NCBI GenBank assembly: GCA_031771865.1
Contig: JASISA010000022.1
Coordinates: 2,232,001-2,296,000 of the forward strand
Direction of reading: 5' to 3'
Source of the DNA: Nothophaeocryptopus gaeumannii
Lineage: Eukaryota > Ascomycota > Dothideomycetes > Mycosphaerellales > Mycosphaerellaceae
DNA: 64,000 bases
The notes below the pieces were generated by a model that was not told the DNA's origin, searched no databases, and was given only the letters and a program-made list of their open reading frames with translations. This document shows, piece by piece, positions 10,668 through 21,255 of this stretch (positions within the stretch are counted from its first letter, which is position 1; the number at the start of each line of letters is the position of its first letter). The translations under genes were made by a program, and so were the position numbers.

Positions 10668-11614
10668 CTACCCCCTCCGTCTAGTCGAAGGCGAGTTCTT
10701 CGATTTCTCCGCGCCGCTAGCCTTAACACTCTCCGGCTTGAACACAGCTTGCTTGCCCTTCGGCTCCAACTTCGTCTGGGTCGTCTGCTTGCTCTTCGGA
10801 GCGTTCCAATAAACAACCATCTGCACCGCCAACACCAAATTAAGCGCAAAGCCCGCCAGGAACCCGTACAGAATCAACTTATCATCCACTTCCTGCAGCG
10901 TTGTGAAGACTCGCGCGAGCGAGCCCGCGAGGTAGTTGAAGACCTAAAAAAAATCGCCCGTCAGTATCTCATCCATGAGGTATAGGGGTGGAATGGGAGA
11001 CTCACAGCAAAAGCACTCAACTGTCCCGTCCCTCCCTCCTTGAAAATCGTCACAATCTGCGGTAATTTACTCGCGACACCCAAAAGTCCCGCTCCAGCTT
11101 GGAAATACGCCAATGTATTCATCGGTACCAGACTTTCACTACACAGCGCGTATCCCGCAGCAGCCAATCCAGCCACGAAAACCGCTGCTGCGGCTCCTTG
11201 TCCCGAGTATTGCAGCACCAATACACTGATGGCTACATTCTGAATGGCAATGAGTGCCGTTTCACCGTATGTGCTGAATGGAAACTCATTCCGAATGTTG
11301 TATACCAACGTGATCAAGTAACTCGTCGTCTCCAGCAAATACGAGAGGAAGCTTATTCCTTCAGCGGATTGGCTATTTAGCAACTTGAGGAGTTGTGGGA
11401 TTTTAACGATGCTGGAGGCGCCTATGATGGCTATGCCCAGGGCTTTGGAGATGGCGAGTTTGAGGCATGCTTGGTCGGAGATTGTGAGGTTGTGGATTAG
11501 GGATCGATAGCAGGAGTCTCCGATGAGCTGTTTCGCGGCGTTGGAGACGGGAGGTGGGAGGTTGTGCGTTATGGGTGTGAGGACTTTTCGGAGGGTTTGT
11601 TCGAGGGCTTCCAT
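10668..11614 (-). CDS. MPDU1-type PQ-loop membrane protein (mannose-P-dolichol utilisation)
   Basis: Two exons on the minus strand, 11614-11006 and 10943-10668, flank a 62-nt intron (GTGAGT...TTTTTTAG) and encode 294 residues. The protein has about seven hydrophobic helices and the two PQ-loop motifs of the family: SSIVKIPQLLKLLNSQSAEG near residue 70 and GVASKLPQIVTIFKEGGTGQ near residue 180. Mammalian MPDU1 is needed for use of dolichol-phosphate-mannose and -glucose in the ER lumen. The same role is inferred for the fungal protein. The C-terminal tail (last 35 residues) is basic and disordered. The start was chosen at the first ATG, and the length agrees with the family. Confidence 0.9.
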
Positions 11615-11928
11615 TTTGGTCGATCAATCGGGTGGTGGGTTGAGTGAGGGTAGTGTTGTTGGGGGAGGAAAGAAAGTTGTTGACAGTTGACAGGTGGAGC
11701 TTGTCGGCTTCGAGAGCTCGAGTCGCCGACAGGGGTCTGAATCACAGGCTTCGGCTCGTGCATGAGGTTGTTGGAACAAGACAGCCATTACAGTCACGGC
11801 TTAACTGGACTCTCTCAAGGGTCCATAAGCGGCAGTAAAGCATTGAGATGTGCCTATGATATAAACTGCTCATAGACTGATCAACATATGAAACAAGAAA
11901 CCATTTGTCGAAGCCAAGAATGCCGGGC
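11615..11928. other. short intergenic region
   Basis: Upstream of the MPDU1-like gene and downstream of the coiled-coil gene. Nothing else seen. Confidence 0.4.
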
Positions 11929-13718
11929 TCATCCAGTGGCCTTGACGTCCGTTTCTCGCCTTCGCTTGCGGCTCACTGTGACAAAACCCGTCTCGGCCCA
12001 TATGCCGTCTGGCACGCCGCTCCATGTATGAATGCCGGAGTAGAGGTAATACTGAGCATTCTGGTAAGTCGCATTATCGCTTCGAAACCTCGCTGGGACT
12101 GGAAGAATGTCCCATTTGCCCTTGGCCTGCCAGACAAAGCACGCCCGACCTGCAAGAAAACAGCCCTTGCAGGTATACTGACGAGAGTATTCTACCGTCC
12201 ACCGAGTGTCCTTGCCGCTCTCAAGCATCCACCGATAGCAGCAGCCTTTGGTAGCACGCGACGTAGGTTGACTAGCTATCTTGCCTTGATCGAATCGCTC
12301 CTTCGTTCTTTGCAATGTCTTATAGATGGATCGGAGAACATTCGGATGCAGCTTTTCGAGGTCACCATACTGAGAATCTGATGATTTTGCTGATCGTATC
12401 GCCGGGCTAAGAACGTAGTCGAAGTTGTAGAGACACTCTTTGACTTGGGCTAGGATTGCTGGATTTTGAAAAGCGACTGGCTTGGCTTCCTTCTCTGTGG
12501 GACAGTCAGCTTGCACACCGGATATCTCTCAGGCATGGCGGAGGCCCGAACCTGGCCTTTCAGCCTTTTGCCGACAGCAGGCGGAATTTTCAACGTGACG
12601 AGCTTCTTCAAGGGACGGCGTGGTGCAGACGTACCGGTCTTGATAAGGGGCAGAGTCGGTCCCGCACATGCAGCATCGAAGTCAAAGATGTCCGTCATGC
12701 CATTTGGAGTCGCATCGGCGGTGTCTCCTGGAATGCTCATAATGTGAGACGGCTTATCAAGAATCTCTACCGGTGAAAGAGACGGAGACAGTTGGTCTAC
12801 CCAGGCTCTTGTATGTGCGACCTTGCCAGCGTGCTTGGAGACGCTCAAAAGGTCTTGTTGCTTAAGCGGAGGCACAGTCTTGGATTGGGATGGGTTTACC
12901 CCAAACTTCGACAGAGCAGCGGCTGAAACTTTCTTGTCCGAGACTTCCGCGTTGCTGTCCTTGAAAGTATCGTCCGGTTGCAAGCTTTTCTGTTTAGGCA
13001 TCGCAGATTCCGGCTCAGGCGATGGCTGGGCACCTGATTCTGCCGGAGCCTCTGCTGTGTTCTGCTGCTCCGGCGCTTTGGGTTTCAGCATATCAGCTCT
13101 CCTGTGCTCATCAACAGCCTGAACTTTAGCCTTCTTCGCTGGTGGCTCGTTATTCGTGCCACGATCTGCTGCAGTTGGAGGTCCGAACATCTCTTTCAGC
13201 TGCAGACGATGGCCCGTCAGTGGCTGCTGATCCCTTTCCTGAATTAGTACAATGTGCTTGAGCATTTGAGATGAGACTTACTCTTCCATGTCAGCTTCAT
13301 CATCACTCTGCTCCTCATCCTTGGCGGCTGTAGTGTGCGTCGGGGCTGCAGCATATTTGTCTCGATTGCGCATGATCTTGTTGAGGTGCTTCGCGAGCCG
13401 CCGATTCTTATTCTCTTGTTCAACGAGGTCCTCCTCCAGTTCTTCAATCTTTGCTTTTGCCTCAGATTGATCGTTTTCTCGCGCCTTCATGACTTGATAG
13501 TAATCTTCCCATAGTTGCTGCTTGCTTCTCATGATGTCGTTCTTCTCCCTCACCACACGATCTAACTGGCTCAACAGCCGATCCTTGTCATCCAGAAGCT
13601 GGTTAATGATCACCTGCTGTGACAGTGTCAAGCTTCCACCAGCGGCAGAGAATCGTCCCGTCTGCGTGTCCGGCTGAGACGCCGGTGGCGATGGCATTGC
13701 ACGTTCTCCGCCCTCCAT
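11929..13718 (-). CDS. coiled-coil protein of unknown function, splicing ambiguous
   Basis: Proposed exons on the minus strand: 13718-13282, 13233-12635 and 12494-11929 (533 residues). The first intron is 48 nt (GTAAGT, branch-like TACTAAT, acceptor AAG) and is the only splice I found that keeps the downstream frame open. The second is 140 nt (GTACGT...CTGACTGTCCCACAG). If retained, translation stops at 12450. The N-terminal 130 residues form a coiled coil (LLDDKDRLLSQLDRVVREKN, then KAKIEELEEDLVEQENKNRR). The middle is disordered with a nuclear-type basic cluster (PPAKKAKVQ). The last exon looks globular and has a Cys-rich segment (GCCYRWMLESG, YTCKGCFLAGRACFVW). The family is not recognised. 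The coiled coil plus basic cluster hints at a nuclear scaffold role, but this is speculative. Confidence 0.65.
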
Positions 13719-14326
13719 GGCGAACAAGTAGTTGCCGTGTGAGATGGTATAACAGGCTGCTACAGTCCAATGAGACAGACTAGTAATCGTCAAGGTATGC
13801 TGGTGCAATGTTGCTGGTTAGATCGTATGCAGCAGACGCGGAAAAGCAAGAAGGTTGAGACTCAAAGGGAGTGATGCTCGTGGTGAGTGCCGTTGGGGGA
13901 GGTAATGCCGTGGAAGTGCTCCAGAACTGTTGGGACGCTCGTAGAAGCCGTTGGGAAAGGGAGGGAATTGGGCAAAGGCCAGTGTGGATGCAAGAGAGCA
14001 ATAATGAGTGCGGCAAACCCTGTCGCGGCAAGCCAAGGTGACCCTCATGTGACCCTTAAGTGAGGGTCGCTCCTTCCGCTTGCTGCGGATTTTCGAGCGC
14101 TACGTCCCTTGTTCGAGGGTGTGTACCCATGACACTCGGACATGCGCATTTATTCTTCTAGATCTTCCGGGCAGCTTTTGCAACGCGCAACCAGATGACC
14201 TCTGTCAAGCACATCATTCGTGGATACGGCTTCGCCCTGCACAAGCCCAGAAACCAAAAGCGCGCCTTGAAGATATGCGGTGCTTTTTCAGCGCAGCATC
14301 GAGTGAACTTTGTTCAACACAAAGCT
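13719..14326. other. intergenic region between two minus-strand genes
   Basis: Promoter side of the coiled-coil gene and 3' flank of the Hsk3 gene. Several overlapping short frames occur, none with protein-like features. Confidence 0.4.
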
Positions 14327-14733
14327 CTACTTTCCGCCACCTTCCTGCTGTCCGCCACTCGCGCTTCCACCCTGGACAGTCTCCTCTCCGAGAACCTTGG
14401 AAGCAGCCATGAACCTGAGAGCAAACATCAGCACCCGTTCCAAGAATTTTTGTTTTAACCCCTTCCCTTCCTCCAACTTGATCCCACGATAGGCATTTTG
14501 ACTTACATTCCTCCAGCGTACCCACCCAGACCCCTCATACCTTCCGCCTGAACAGCAGTCATACGCAACAGATTCTCCAAATCAGACATATTCGCCGTTA
14601 ACTGCGCGAGCTGCGCGTGGAGATGGCTCAATTGTCTCGCTTTGGATGCGGAAGTTGGGACTGTGGAAAGGCGAGAGGTAGAGTGCGTATGAGCGTGGCC
14701 TGGACCTGGTGTACGCGTAGGGTTTGTCGACAT
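14327..14733 (-). CDS. HSK3: DASH/Dam1 complex subunit Hsk3
   Basis: Two exons on the minus strand, 14733-14507 and 14414-14327, are separated by a 92-nt intron (GTAAGT...TGCTCTCAG) and encode 104 residues. The conserved core is unmistakable: SKARQLSHLHAQLAQLTANM, then SDLENLLRMTAVQAEGMRGL. Splicing adds the conserved tail MFMAASKVLGEE, which the unspliced frame misses because it stops right after the donor. Hsk3 is one of the small alpha-helical subunits of the DASH/Dam1 ring that couples kinetochores to spindle microtubules and is fungus-specific. The N-terminal 35 residues are a Thr/Ser/His-rich disordered extension. The gene lies head-to-head with the next gene (221 bp apart), so the two may share a promoter. 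Confidence 0.9.
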
Positions 14734-14954
14734 CTTGGTTCTTTAATGCTCTTTAATTTGGACCGAAATTTGGTAGACTTGGATCAATGTTGTTTGGTGC
14801 AGGAAAGAGGACGTGACGTGGGAAAGTGGGAGACGCGATGTCGACGGCTGCCTCGAAAAAGGAAAGTCAAGCGAGCAAGATGCCAAGGGTCCAGGATGCG
14901 TCTTTCGAAAGCAGTCCTTTGCGGTCACCTTTAAACCTTCCATACTATCGAACA

Positions 14955-15307
14955 ATGGCAGCTCCGAACAAATTTCGAACGTACGTCGTGACAGGCGCAG
15001 TAGCAGCTGTCACAGCGACAGGAGCTTCGTATGGCGCCGGCTTGAACATGCGTCAGGAACTGAGACAAGTATAGAGTCCTCTCCAACCTTTTCCACGACA
15101 CATCATTGATAGTTGTTGCAGGAAAAGCAAAAGGTCCTACTATACTCCGCAGCAGACAAACTGGAACAACTGGAAATGACCCGAGCTAAGCTTGTCCGAC
15201 AACGAGACGAAATGCAAGCCAAGATCTCTCAACTGGAAGGAAAGCCTGGGCATGAATTTGTGGATCTTTCGAAGGGAGGCATCAAAGGCTCGACGAGGAC
15301 GAGTTGA
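14955..15307 (+). CDS. small single-pass membrane / coiled-coil protein, unknown
   Basis: Exons 14955-15068 and 15122-15307 (53-nt intron, GTATAG...GTTGCAG) give 99 residues. After a short basic N-terminus a hydrophobic helix follows (YVVTGAVAAVTATGASYGAG), then a charged amphipathic helix (QEKQKVLLYSAADKLEQLEM) and a second helix (RQRDEMQAKISQLEG). The layout suggests a small organelle, perhaps mitochondrial inner-membrane, protein with a coiled-coil tail. No family name can be assigned. An upstream in-frame ATG at 14826 would add 43 disordered residues. I chose 14955 because it directly precedes the compact domain. Confidence 0.7.
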
Positions 15308-15319
15308 GCGGAAAAAGTC

Positions 15320-15933
15320 ATGGCCACGAGATGGATACATCCTTCTTGGAAGATTTCTACCTCCTATGCCGTCCCACCTCAGGCTTCCATCCGGCTTCCA
15401 CTGCGCCTCCGCAAGCGCCTCCTTCTAGTCGTCTCCCTAGGAAGCACTTCAGGCACCAACCTCAAGACTGCAACGTCACACAACCACAGCCCACATCCCA
15501 CAACCCACTGCCGATCCCACCGAATCATTCATCGTAGATCACCGAAGCCCCCAAACCCGCATTAGGCTCAAATTCTCCGACCACGACTCATCAAGTAGCG
15601 ACCTCAAACGCGCCACAGTAACACGAAACCCTCTGGATCTTGCCGCACAGGCTTGTCGCGTAAATCATGACGTGCTCTGTGAGAGCATCATCGACTATTT
15701 CCAGAACGTCACATCAGTCTCAGCCACACGTGGTACAAAGCGACGAACGACAGACAAGGCAGGGAGACAGAGACGTCTCAGTTGCCATGCTGTTGTTCTG
15801 GAGGCGAAGTGCTGACCAGGGGAAGGGTCTGAATACGGGGCGAGTGGTACAAGAATTGGTTTTGGAACAAGCTATGGCAACTGCAAGTAGAATGCTGCAG
15901 GTGCATTGGAAGATCATCAAGGGCTTGGGATAG
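15320..15933 (+). CDS. cryptic spliced gene, unknown protein (model tentative)
   Basis: A protein-like frame without its own ATG runs from about 15441 to 15815 (core: LKFSDHDSSSSDLKRATVTR, then RNPLDLAAQACRVNHDVLCE). A 49-nt intron (15733-15781, GTACAA...TCTCAG) joins it in frame to a second protein-like segment ending at 15933 (LNTGRVVQELVLEQAMATAS). A possible first exon is 15320-15474, joined over a weak-donor intron (15475-15565, GTCACA...CATTAG). That exon would supply a basic/hydrophobic start (RLRKRLLLVVSLGS). The 3' splice is the better supported part. I do not recognise the family. The alternatives are a pseudogene or 3' extension of another transcript. Confidence 0.35.
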
Positions 15934-16559
15934 ATTAGCTTTGAATCGCCCTGGGCCATAGCGTACGTTCAGGGAAGGGCCAGAGGGAGGTAGGAGGTTG
16001 GGAGGTAGCTACGAGAATGGGTCTGTGAACAAGACGTGTTTCATTCACGTGAAGCTATCATTCTGGTGAATCTATCTGACCCTTGTCCGCATCTTCGGTA
16101 ATCATGCCTTGAAACCTCGCGTGAAGTGGACATTTGCTTCCTCTCCATATTAGAATTGATAGCTTTTGTACTAAAGCACATTTGAATATCAATATGAAGG
16201 GCCAATTGCAGGTCAAGTGCAACAGAAAACACAGCATTCGCAGCAGCAGCAAAAGACAGTATTCCGCATCCGATCCACGCATACCCATGCGTACACTTGA
16301 AGTAGTAGGCAGCCGCCACTGGTACACCATTCCGACGTTCCCTCCGTCGCGCCTGTTCAGCGCCATAAAACGCCGTACACGCACACTGGTTTAAAAAAGA
16401 ACAAGCCATGTGATGATCATAATGCAGCCGTCGGATATCCTTGGTCCTCCATTTCCTTGCTCGTGTCTGCCGTACCGATTCCGTTACGTCTCATCTAGCC
16501 TAGTCCACGAGGTTTGCCTTCTCATCGCGCAGTCCAGATGACAAGCTGTCTCGCTGCTC
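15934..16559. other. intergenic region, 3' side of MCM1
   Basis: Contains a 122-codon minus-strand frame (16041-16409) with no family motifs and Cys/Ala-rich composition, probably chance. It should include the Mcm1 3' UTR. Confidence 0.4.
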
Positions 16560-17328
16560 CTAGCCTCGCGAGTGCATCTGTTGCTGTGGTGGCATAGGAT
16601 ACGCGCCTTGCTGGGCAGCCTGTTGCTGCTGAAGGTAGGCCTGATATTGCAGTGCCTGCTGCTGGTCGGCAGTCATATAGGGTTGCTGAGGCTGGCGCTG
16701 TTGCATGCCCTGCGGAGGCATACTCTGTGGCATTGGCGGAGGCGCGGCTTGTTGCTCTTCGGGTGAGTCGACGGCAGACTCTCCATCGACGCCATTTGAG
16801 TCGGCGGGTTCAGGTGCGTTTAGACAGGCCTAGATAGATGTGAGTACAGGGATGTGATGCAGTGACGTGATGTTTCGAGGTCATACCTGAATGAGGTTCT
16901 TGCCTTCTGGCTTGGTGACGAGTGGCTGAAGCTTAGGTGTCGTGAAAGTGTATACGAGTCCAGTCTCGGAGACGACGAGCAGGAGGACTTGGGTGCCGGT
17001 GAGGACGGAGAGTTCGTATGCCTGGTGAGGTGGTGTTAGCATTGGTGTTTGACGCGTCGCGATGGTCGCGGGCGCGGATTGGACATGCCTTCTTCATGAT
17101 ACCGGCCTTGCGCTTGGAGAAGGTAATGTGTCGACGCGACTTGTCTTGGATGAACTTGATCTCAATCTTCCGCCTCTCACGGCCTGGCTTGTCATCGTCA
17201 TCGTCGTCGTCGTCGGCGGCGGCGGAGGTGCGCTGGCGCTTGACGCCGCGGTTCTCGGTGCTGCCGTTCTCGAGCTCCTCCTGCTCATTGTCGTTGGTGT
17301 GGAGATCCTGGACTCCTTCGGCAGACAT
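16560..17328 (-). CDS. MCM1: SRF-type MADS-box transcription factor Mcm1
   Basis: Three exons on the minus strand, 17328-17089, 17021-16887 and 16829-16560, encode 214 residues. An acidic N-terminus with an Asp run precedes the complete MADS/SAM domain: ERRKIEIKFIQDKSRRHITF, SKRKAGIMKKAYELSVLTGT, QVLLLVVSETGLVYTFTTPK and KPEGKNLIQACLNAPE. These agree almost residue for residue with fungal Mcm1. The C-terminus is Gln/Pro-rich, a typical activation tail. Mcm1 binds CArG-like sites and works with partner factors in mating, cell cycle and development. The first intron interrupts the MADS box after MKK. It must use a GC donor to keep the conserved sequence. The long gene-free DNA upstream may hold its regulatory region. 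Confidence 0.95.
17022..17088 (-). other. GC-AG intron in MCM1
   Basis: A 67-nt intron in which the exon ends AAGAAG and the intron begins GCATGT and ends CACCAG. Splicing here yields the invariant KK-AYELS of the MADS box. The nearest GT, three bases downstream, shifts the frame and destroys it. GC-AG introns are a known minor class handled by the normal U2 spliceosome. Confidence 0.85.
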
Positions 17329-19713
17329 GATGTCGGATGGTCAGTGGTGGACGTGGATGAGCGTGGTGCTAGGCCGCTTTGAGGGTGTTGCGGAGAGTTG
17401 CTGTTTGGGAACTTCCTAGCGGGGCGTGTCCGCCAAGGGAAAGCAGCAACGAGTGCTGATGCGGAATGGAGAGTCGTCGGGAGTGTGTGTGTGGAACAGC
17501 TGAGAAGAGATTAGCCAAGGGCGGGCGAGATTCCTCGGAGTATTGACGAAGCAGGCAAGGAGCTGTGCTGCGTGAAGGCGTGGGTGTGGGCGTCCGGTTG
17601 CGAGTGCTGCACAAGAGAGGAATGTGCGCAGGCTGGCGGCTGGGGGATGGGGAAGTCGCCGTCGCGATCTCGATTCACTCGGAACAAAACACTGCAAATT
17701 GTTCTTACCTCCTCAAATGCCGCGCGACCGGGAACCTGCAACGCAGAATTCCAATTGAAGAGATAATTACGCAACGATTGAGCTCCGATCTGGTGGTGTC
17801 GAGATGCCCGCAGCAGTGTGTGTTCGCTGTGACGAAAAGAGAAAACCTACTCGATGAAGTTAAGGGCGAGACGAATCTGGGTAGAGGCAGGACGCTGGTA
17901 CTTGAGTGAGCGCTCAGCTGTCTCCACCTTCTTGACTAAGCTATGCACGGATTATATTAGTGCGCACAGGGCAGCTGAAGTCCAGCAGCTGCCTTCAAGA
18001 CTTCGCATTCTTCGCACCATGCATCTTCAGACATCTCCTATGTTTGACAGATATGCACTGGGTATCTTTTCAGAGAAATGTCTTCCCTTTCTATGTCCTC
18101 TAGCCTGCTGTGCAACTTCCCAGGCGCATCAACCCCAACTTGGCAAGACCGAGGTATGGGCGGGCGGGAAGGCTAGGAAGGAAGGTGCGACCGCCGACCG
18201 GCTCTAGCGCGAAGGCAAATTGGGGCCAGTGCTTCTGCGTCAAGTAAACGGTCTTCATCAACAGCTGATGAACCACTGCAGCCACTCAACCACTTTGATC
18301 GCATTGAACCACGATGTTCACCGTTCAGCGTTCATCACGTTGGCTCCTGAAGCGACGACCAACAGCGTTGACAGAAGACGCAACTCGACTTCCGTTCGGG
18401 TGGCACGATGTCAATGCAACGCGACGGCTTCCTACCGCTCAATGCCTATCCTGATTGAAGGATCACAACACGTGGGGTGACTCTCAACGGTCATACACAT
18501 GGCATTCAAGACTTCATGTTGTCACTGGACTCATTTATCGGTAATGCGAGTGCTGATGAGGTTTTCAGTGAGAATTCTGCAGCCTGTCTGTCATTGGCCA
18601 CCGAAGCGGACGAGTTCACCTCGTAGAGTACAGTATCAGAAGCTCACAACTCCATCGTACTCAAGAACGTGCGACACCCGCAAAAGTCACGCAATGAGCA
18701 CTTTGATTCGTTCTCAAGACATGCGACAGCAACATCGATTATCAGCTTCGGGTCCGTCTAGCCTCCGAGTTGCATTGAAGAGATAACTCTGGGTGTTCTT
18801 GAAAATGCAGCATCATGAGTCGCAACCCAACAACCCTTACCTTCAAAAACACCCTTCGCTATATATAACGGCATTCAATCCATATCGTTTACTCGTAAAG
18901 TTACCATATACGGGTCTTGCAAAGAAACTCTCGGCAAGGCCCGAGGTCGTAATACGGGACGGGAAAACATCAAGCTTCGATGAATCCACCTTATAGGGCC
19001 AGGGGTCAAGTATCCGTCCTCACGAGCAAAGTGAGATATTTCGATAGGTTCACTGAGGTTCAGACTACGATGAAGAAAGTGGACAGCAAACCCTCAGCTC
19101 CAAAACGAGCGTCCAAGACCTACACTCAAGAGCAAGACGAGGAGGCCGCTTGGAGTTTGATGTGTGAAGCGCTCCATTTGATCAACGGCAGCATCTACAA
19201 TATGTAACTCGGCAGGTCATTATGCTCTACGACCGTGTCTTAGTGCTGTGCGCTCGCGGCCGCGCTGATCTTTAGTACCCTCATTGCAACGACAGTCCAT
19301 GCCAGACCTATCCGTCTAGTTTCCATTGACGCGCAGTCGATGTTCGTTCGTATCGATCGACAGAAGTTGGTAATCACGCTTGCTTGCGGAATACCTCGCG
19401 AGCAGCTGGCTGTCGTCTCGAAACGGATACGGGAAGGTCGTCTCCGTTGTCTCTCGTTGGCTCGAATCGAATTTCTTCCGGTTGCCAAGCGCGATGTTGA
19501 GAGCATAAAGGTAGACGGTTGACCGGCTGGGGAGAAGACGAAGAGGCATCTTGATCCTTCAGATGCAATGCTCGTAACGCACGCCGTCCAAGGCGTATGC
19601 GCGTATCTCATTTCTGCTGAGGGAAACGGCGACGAGATCCATCAACATCCCCTTGCGTATTTGATTGGACTTCCGAGAGCCTGTCTCTCATCGCCCAAAA
19701 GTTCTTGTCAAAT
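17329..19713. other. 2.4-kb region upstream of MCM1 and downstream of the thioesterase gene
   Basis: No supported gene. The first few hundred bases are probably the Mcm1 5' leader and promoter. A 75-codon plus-strand frame at 18980-19207 ends in a moderately protein-like segment (KRASKTYTQEQDEEAAWSLM) but has no family match I know. It could be a small gene or gene relic. Confidence 0.35.
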
Positions 19714-20766
19714 TCAACCCATCTGACTCTGCTTCTGCCGACTAGGCCACATCCAATTCTTAAACTCCCCATAGCTCCAACCTGTCTTCTCCCTAACCTT
19801 CTCTTCCACCCTCTCAAACTGACTTCTCGGCTCAAACTTCGCTGTCGCCCTGACGCAGACAGTTCCATCAAGAGTCTCCAGCGTCGCGATATATTCATGA
19901 TCCTTGATCTTCAGCCTGACATCATCCTCAGTCGCCCAAGACTCCTGCACTCGGATGACGTGGAATTGATTCGCGTATGTTGGCTTGACGTAGTCGATAC
20001 TCAACTGGCAGGGCTCCTGCGGTACGACTGATGGAAAGGGCATAGTCGCGTGGTTTCCTGATCCGGGGAGTCTTTGCGGTGCGACAGCGGCATTGATGTT
20101 TCTGTCTCCGCCATGGTGCAGAGCTCCGGCTAAGGCGATCTTTTCCGTCAACACCGTTGCGAGCAGACCTCCATGCGTGACACCTGGCCAACCGGAAAGT
20201 GCACCTCCAAACCAGACAATAGCCACAAGTCTCTTATCCGTTCGATCCCAGAAAAGTCTCTCAACACCAAGACCCTTAGCTCCTTGAAGAGCATCGATCA
20301 ATCGGTCATCGAGAGGTAGCATTCCACTTCTTCGCTCACCGGCCGTGACGGGCGGTACGATTTCTACCCATCCACCTTGCTCTCCTTTCAATTGTTTTGT
20401 GACGCCCAGACACTTTCCGCGAAGGACTTTTACTTTGAATTCTTCGTCGATGCGCTTGTTCAAGTCTGCCATGAGAATGTTGTCTTCGTGGGTTCCTGGT
20501 TGTGGCATTGGAGGTGGAACGAGGGTGTGTACGGCGAGGTTGGCGAAGGCGACGCCGGTCGCTAGGGAGACGATGCTCCATATCAAAGATGCTCTGTAGC
20601 GGCGGAGAAGGGAGGGTGAGGGTGGAGGAGGTGCGGTCGCTTGTGCTGTGTGTTTCGCTGCTTCGGCTGCTTGGGAGATGGTCGATTCATTGCATCGTAG
20701 AACTTGAAAGCGGGTTGAGAGGTGTGGGCGTACAGCCCTGCGGGCGAGCGGTCGCAGAACAGACAT
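19714..20766 (-). CDS. hotdog-fold thioesterase (PaaI-like), probably mitochondrial
   Basis: Single exon, 350 residues from the ATG at 20764-20766. A longer frame goes upstream, but this ATG begins a classic mitochondrial presequence (MSVLRPLARRAVRPHLSTRF), rich in Arg and without acids. A membrane-type helix follows (ASLIWSIVSLATGVAFANLA). The hotdog domain occupies the C-terminal half, with the family signature GWPGVTHGGLLATVLTE. Its His-Gly-Gly sits on the central helix, and downstream strands include CQLSIDYVKPTYANQFHVIR and CVRATAKFEPRSQFERV. Proteins of this type hydrolyse acyl-CoA thioesters. The substrate here is unknown. A membrane-anchored, organelle-targeted thioesterase is the best reading. 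Confidence 0.87.
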   Translation of the reverse strand: MSVLRPLARRAVRPHLSTRFQVLRCNESTISQAAEAAKHTAQATAPPPPSPSLLRRYRASLIWSIVSLATGVAFANLAVHTLVPPPMPQPGTHEDNILMADLNKRIDEEFKVKVLRGKCLGVTKQLKGEQGGWVEIVPPVTAGERRSGMLPLDDRLIDALQGAKGLGVERLFWDRTDKRLVAIVWFGGALSGWPGVTHGGLLATVLTEKIALAGALHHGGDRNINAAVAPQRLPGSGNHATMPFPSVVPQEPCQLSIDYVKPTYANQFHVIRVQESWATEDDVRLKIKDHEYIATLETLDGTVCVRATAKFEPRSQFERVEEKVREKTGWSYGEFKNWMWPSRQKQSQMG

Positions 20767-21255
20767 TCTGTGGATGTCAATGGCTGGCGAATCGTGGTCT
20801 GAAGGAAGAAAGAGGCTTTCGTAAGTACGATGAAGTGAGACCTCGGCAAAAGTCGTGAAGCTTATTTCATCTGCCGACAGCATTGGCGCCAACGACAACC
20901 TGTACCAGTACCGTTATCCTTTGTCTTCAGCAGCCCCAACATTGCTCTCCAAACATCGCACGGTTCTTCCGACCAGAAGAATATGCACATGCTTGTCATG
21001 TTGTGGAACAGAATGCATGCCGGTCAAGCAAGATCCAGGCTTCCACACTTCTGATGCACCCACACTATATGCACGATAAAGTGCCGAGCTGTCAGGCCGC
21101 TCTCGCTTCTGACACTATCAATCAAGGTAGGCCTTCGTAACACTGACCGCACTGTAGCTACGCGCCTCGGAGCTTTCATCCCGCTGCAGACCGGGCGTAT
21201 AGAAGGATTGCATGCCGCAGCCGCCAACGGGCCCTGTCACCACCACCACACGACC
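20767..21255. other. divergent intergenic region
   Basis: Between the thioesterase start (minus) and the broken SnoaL-like gene (plus). No other feature seen. Confidence 0.4.

Noticed and set aside
16041..16409. 122-codon minus-strand frame downstream of MCM1
   Set aside because: Has an ATG but no motif, and an overlapping frame of 108 codons is equally good. Likely 3' UTR or chance.
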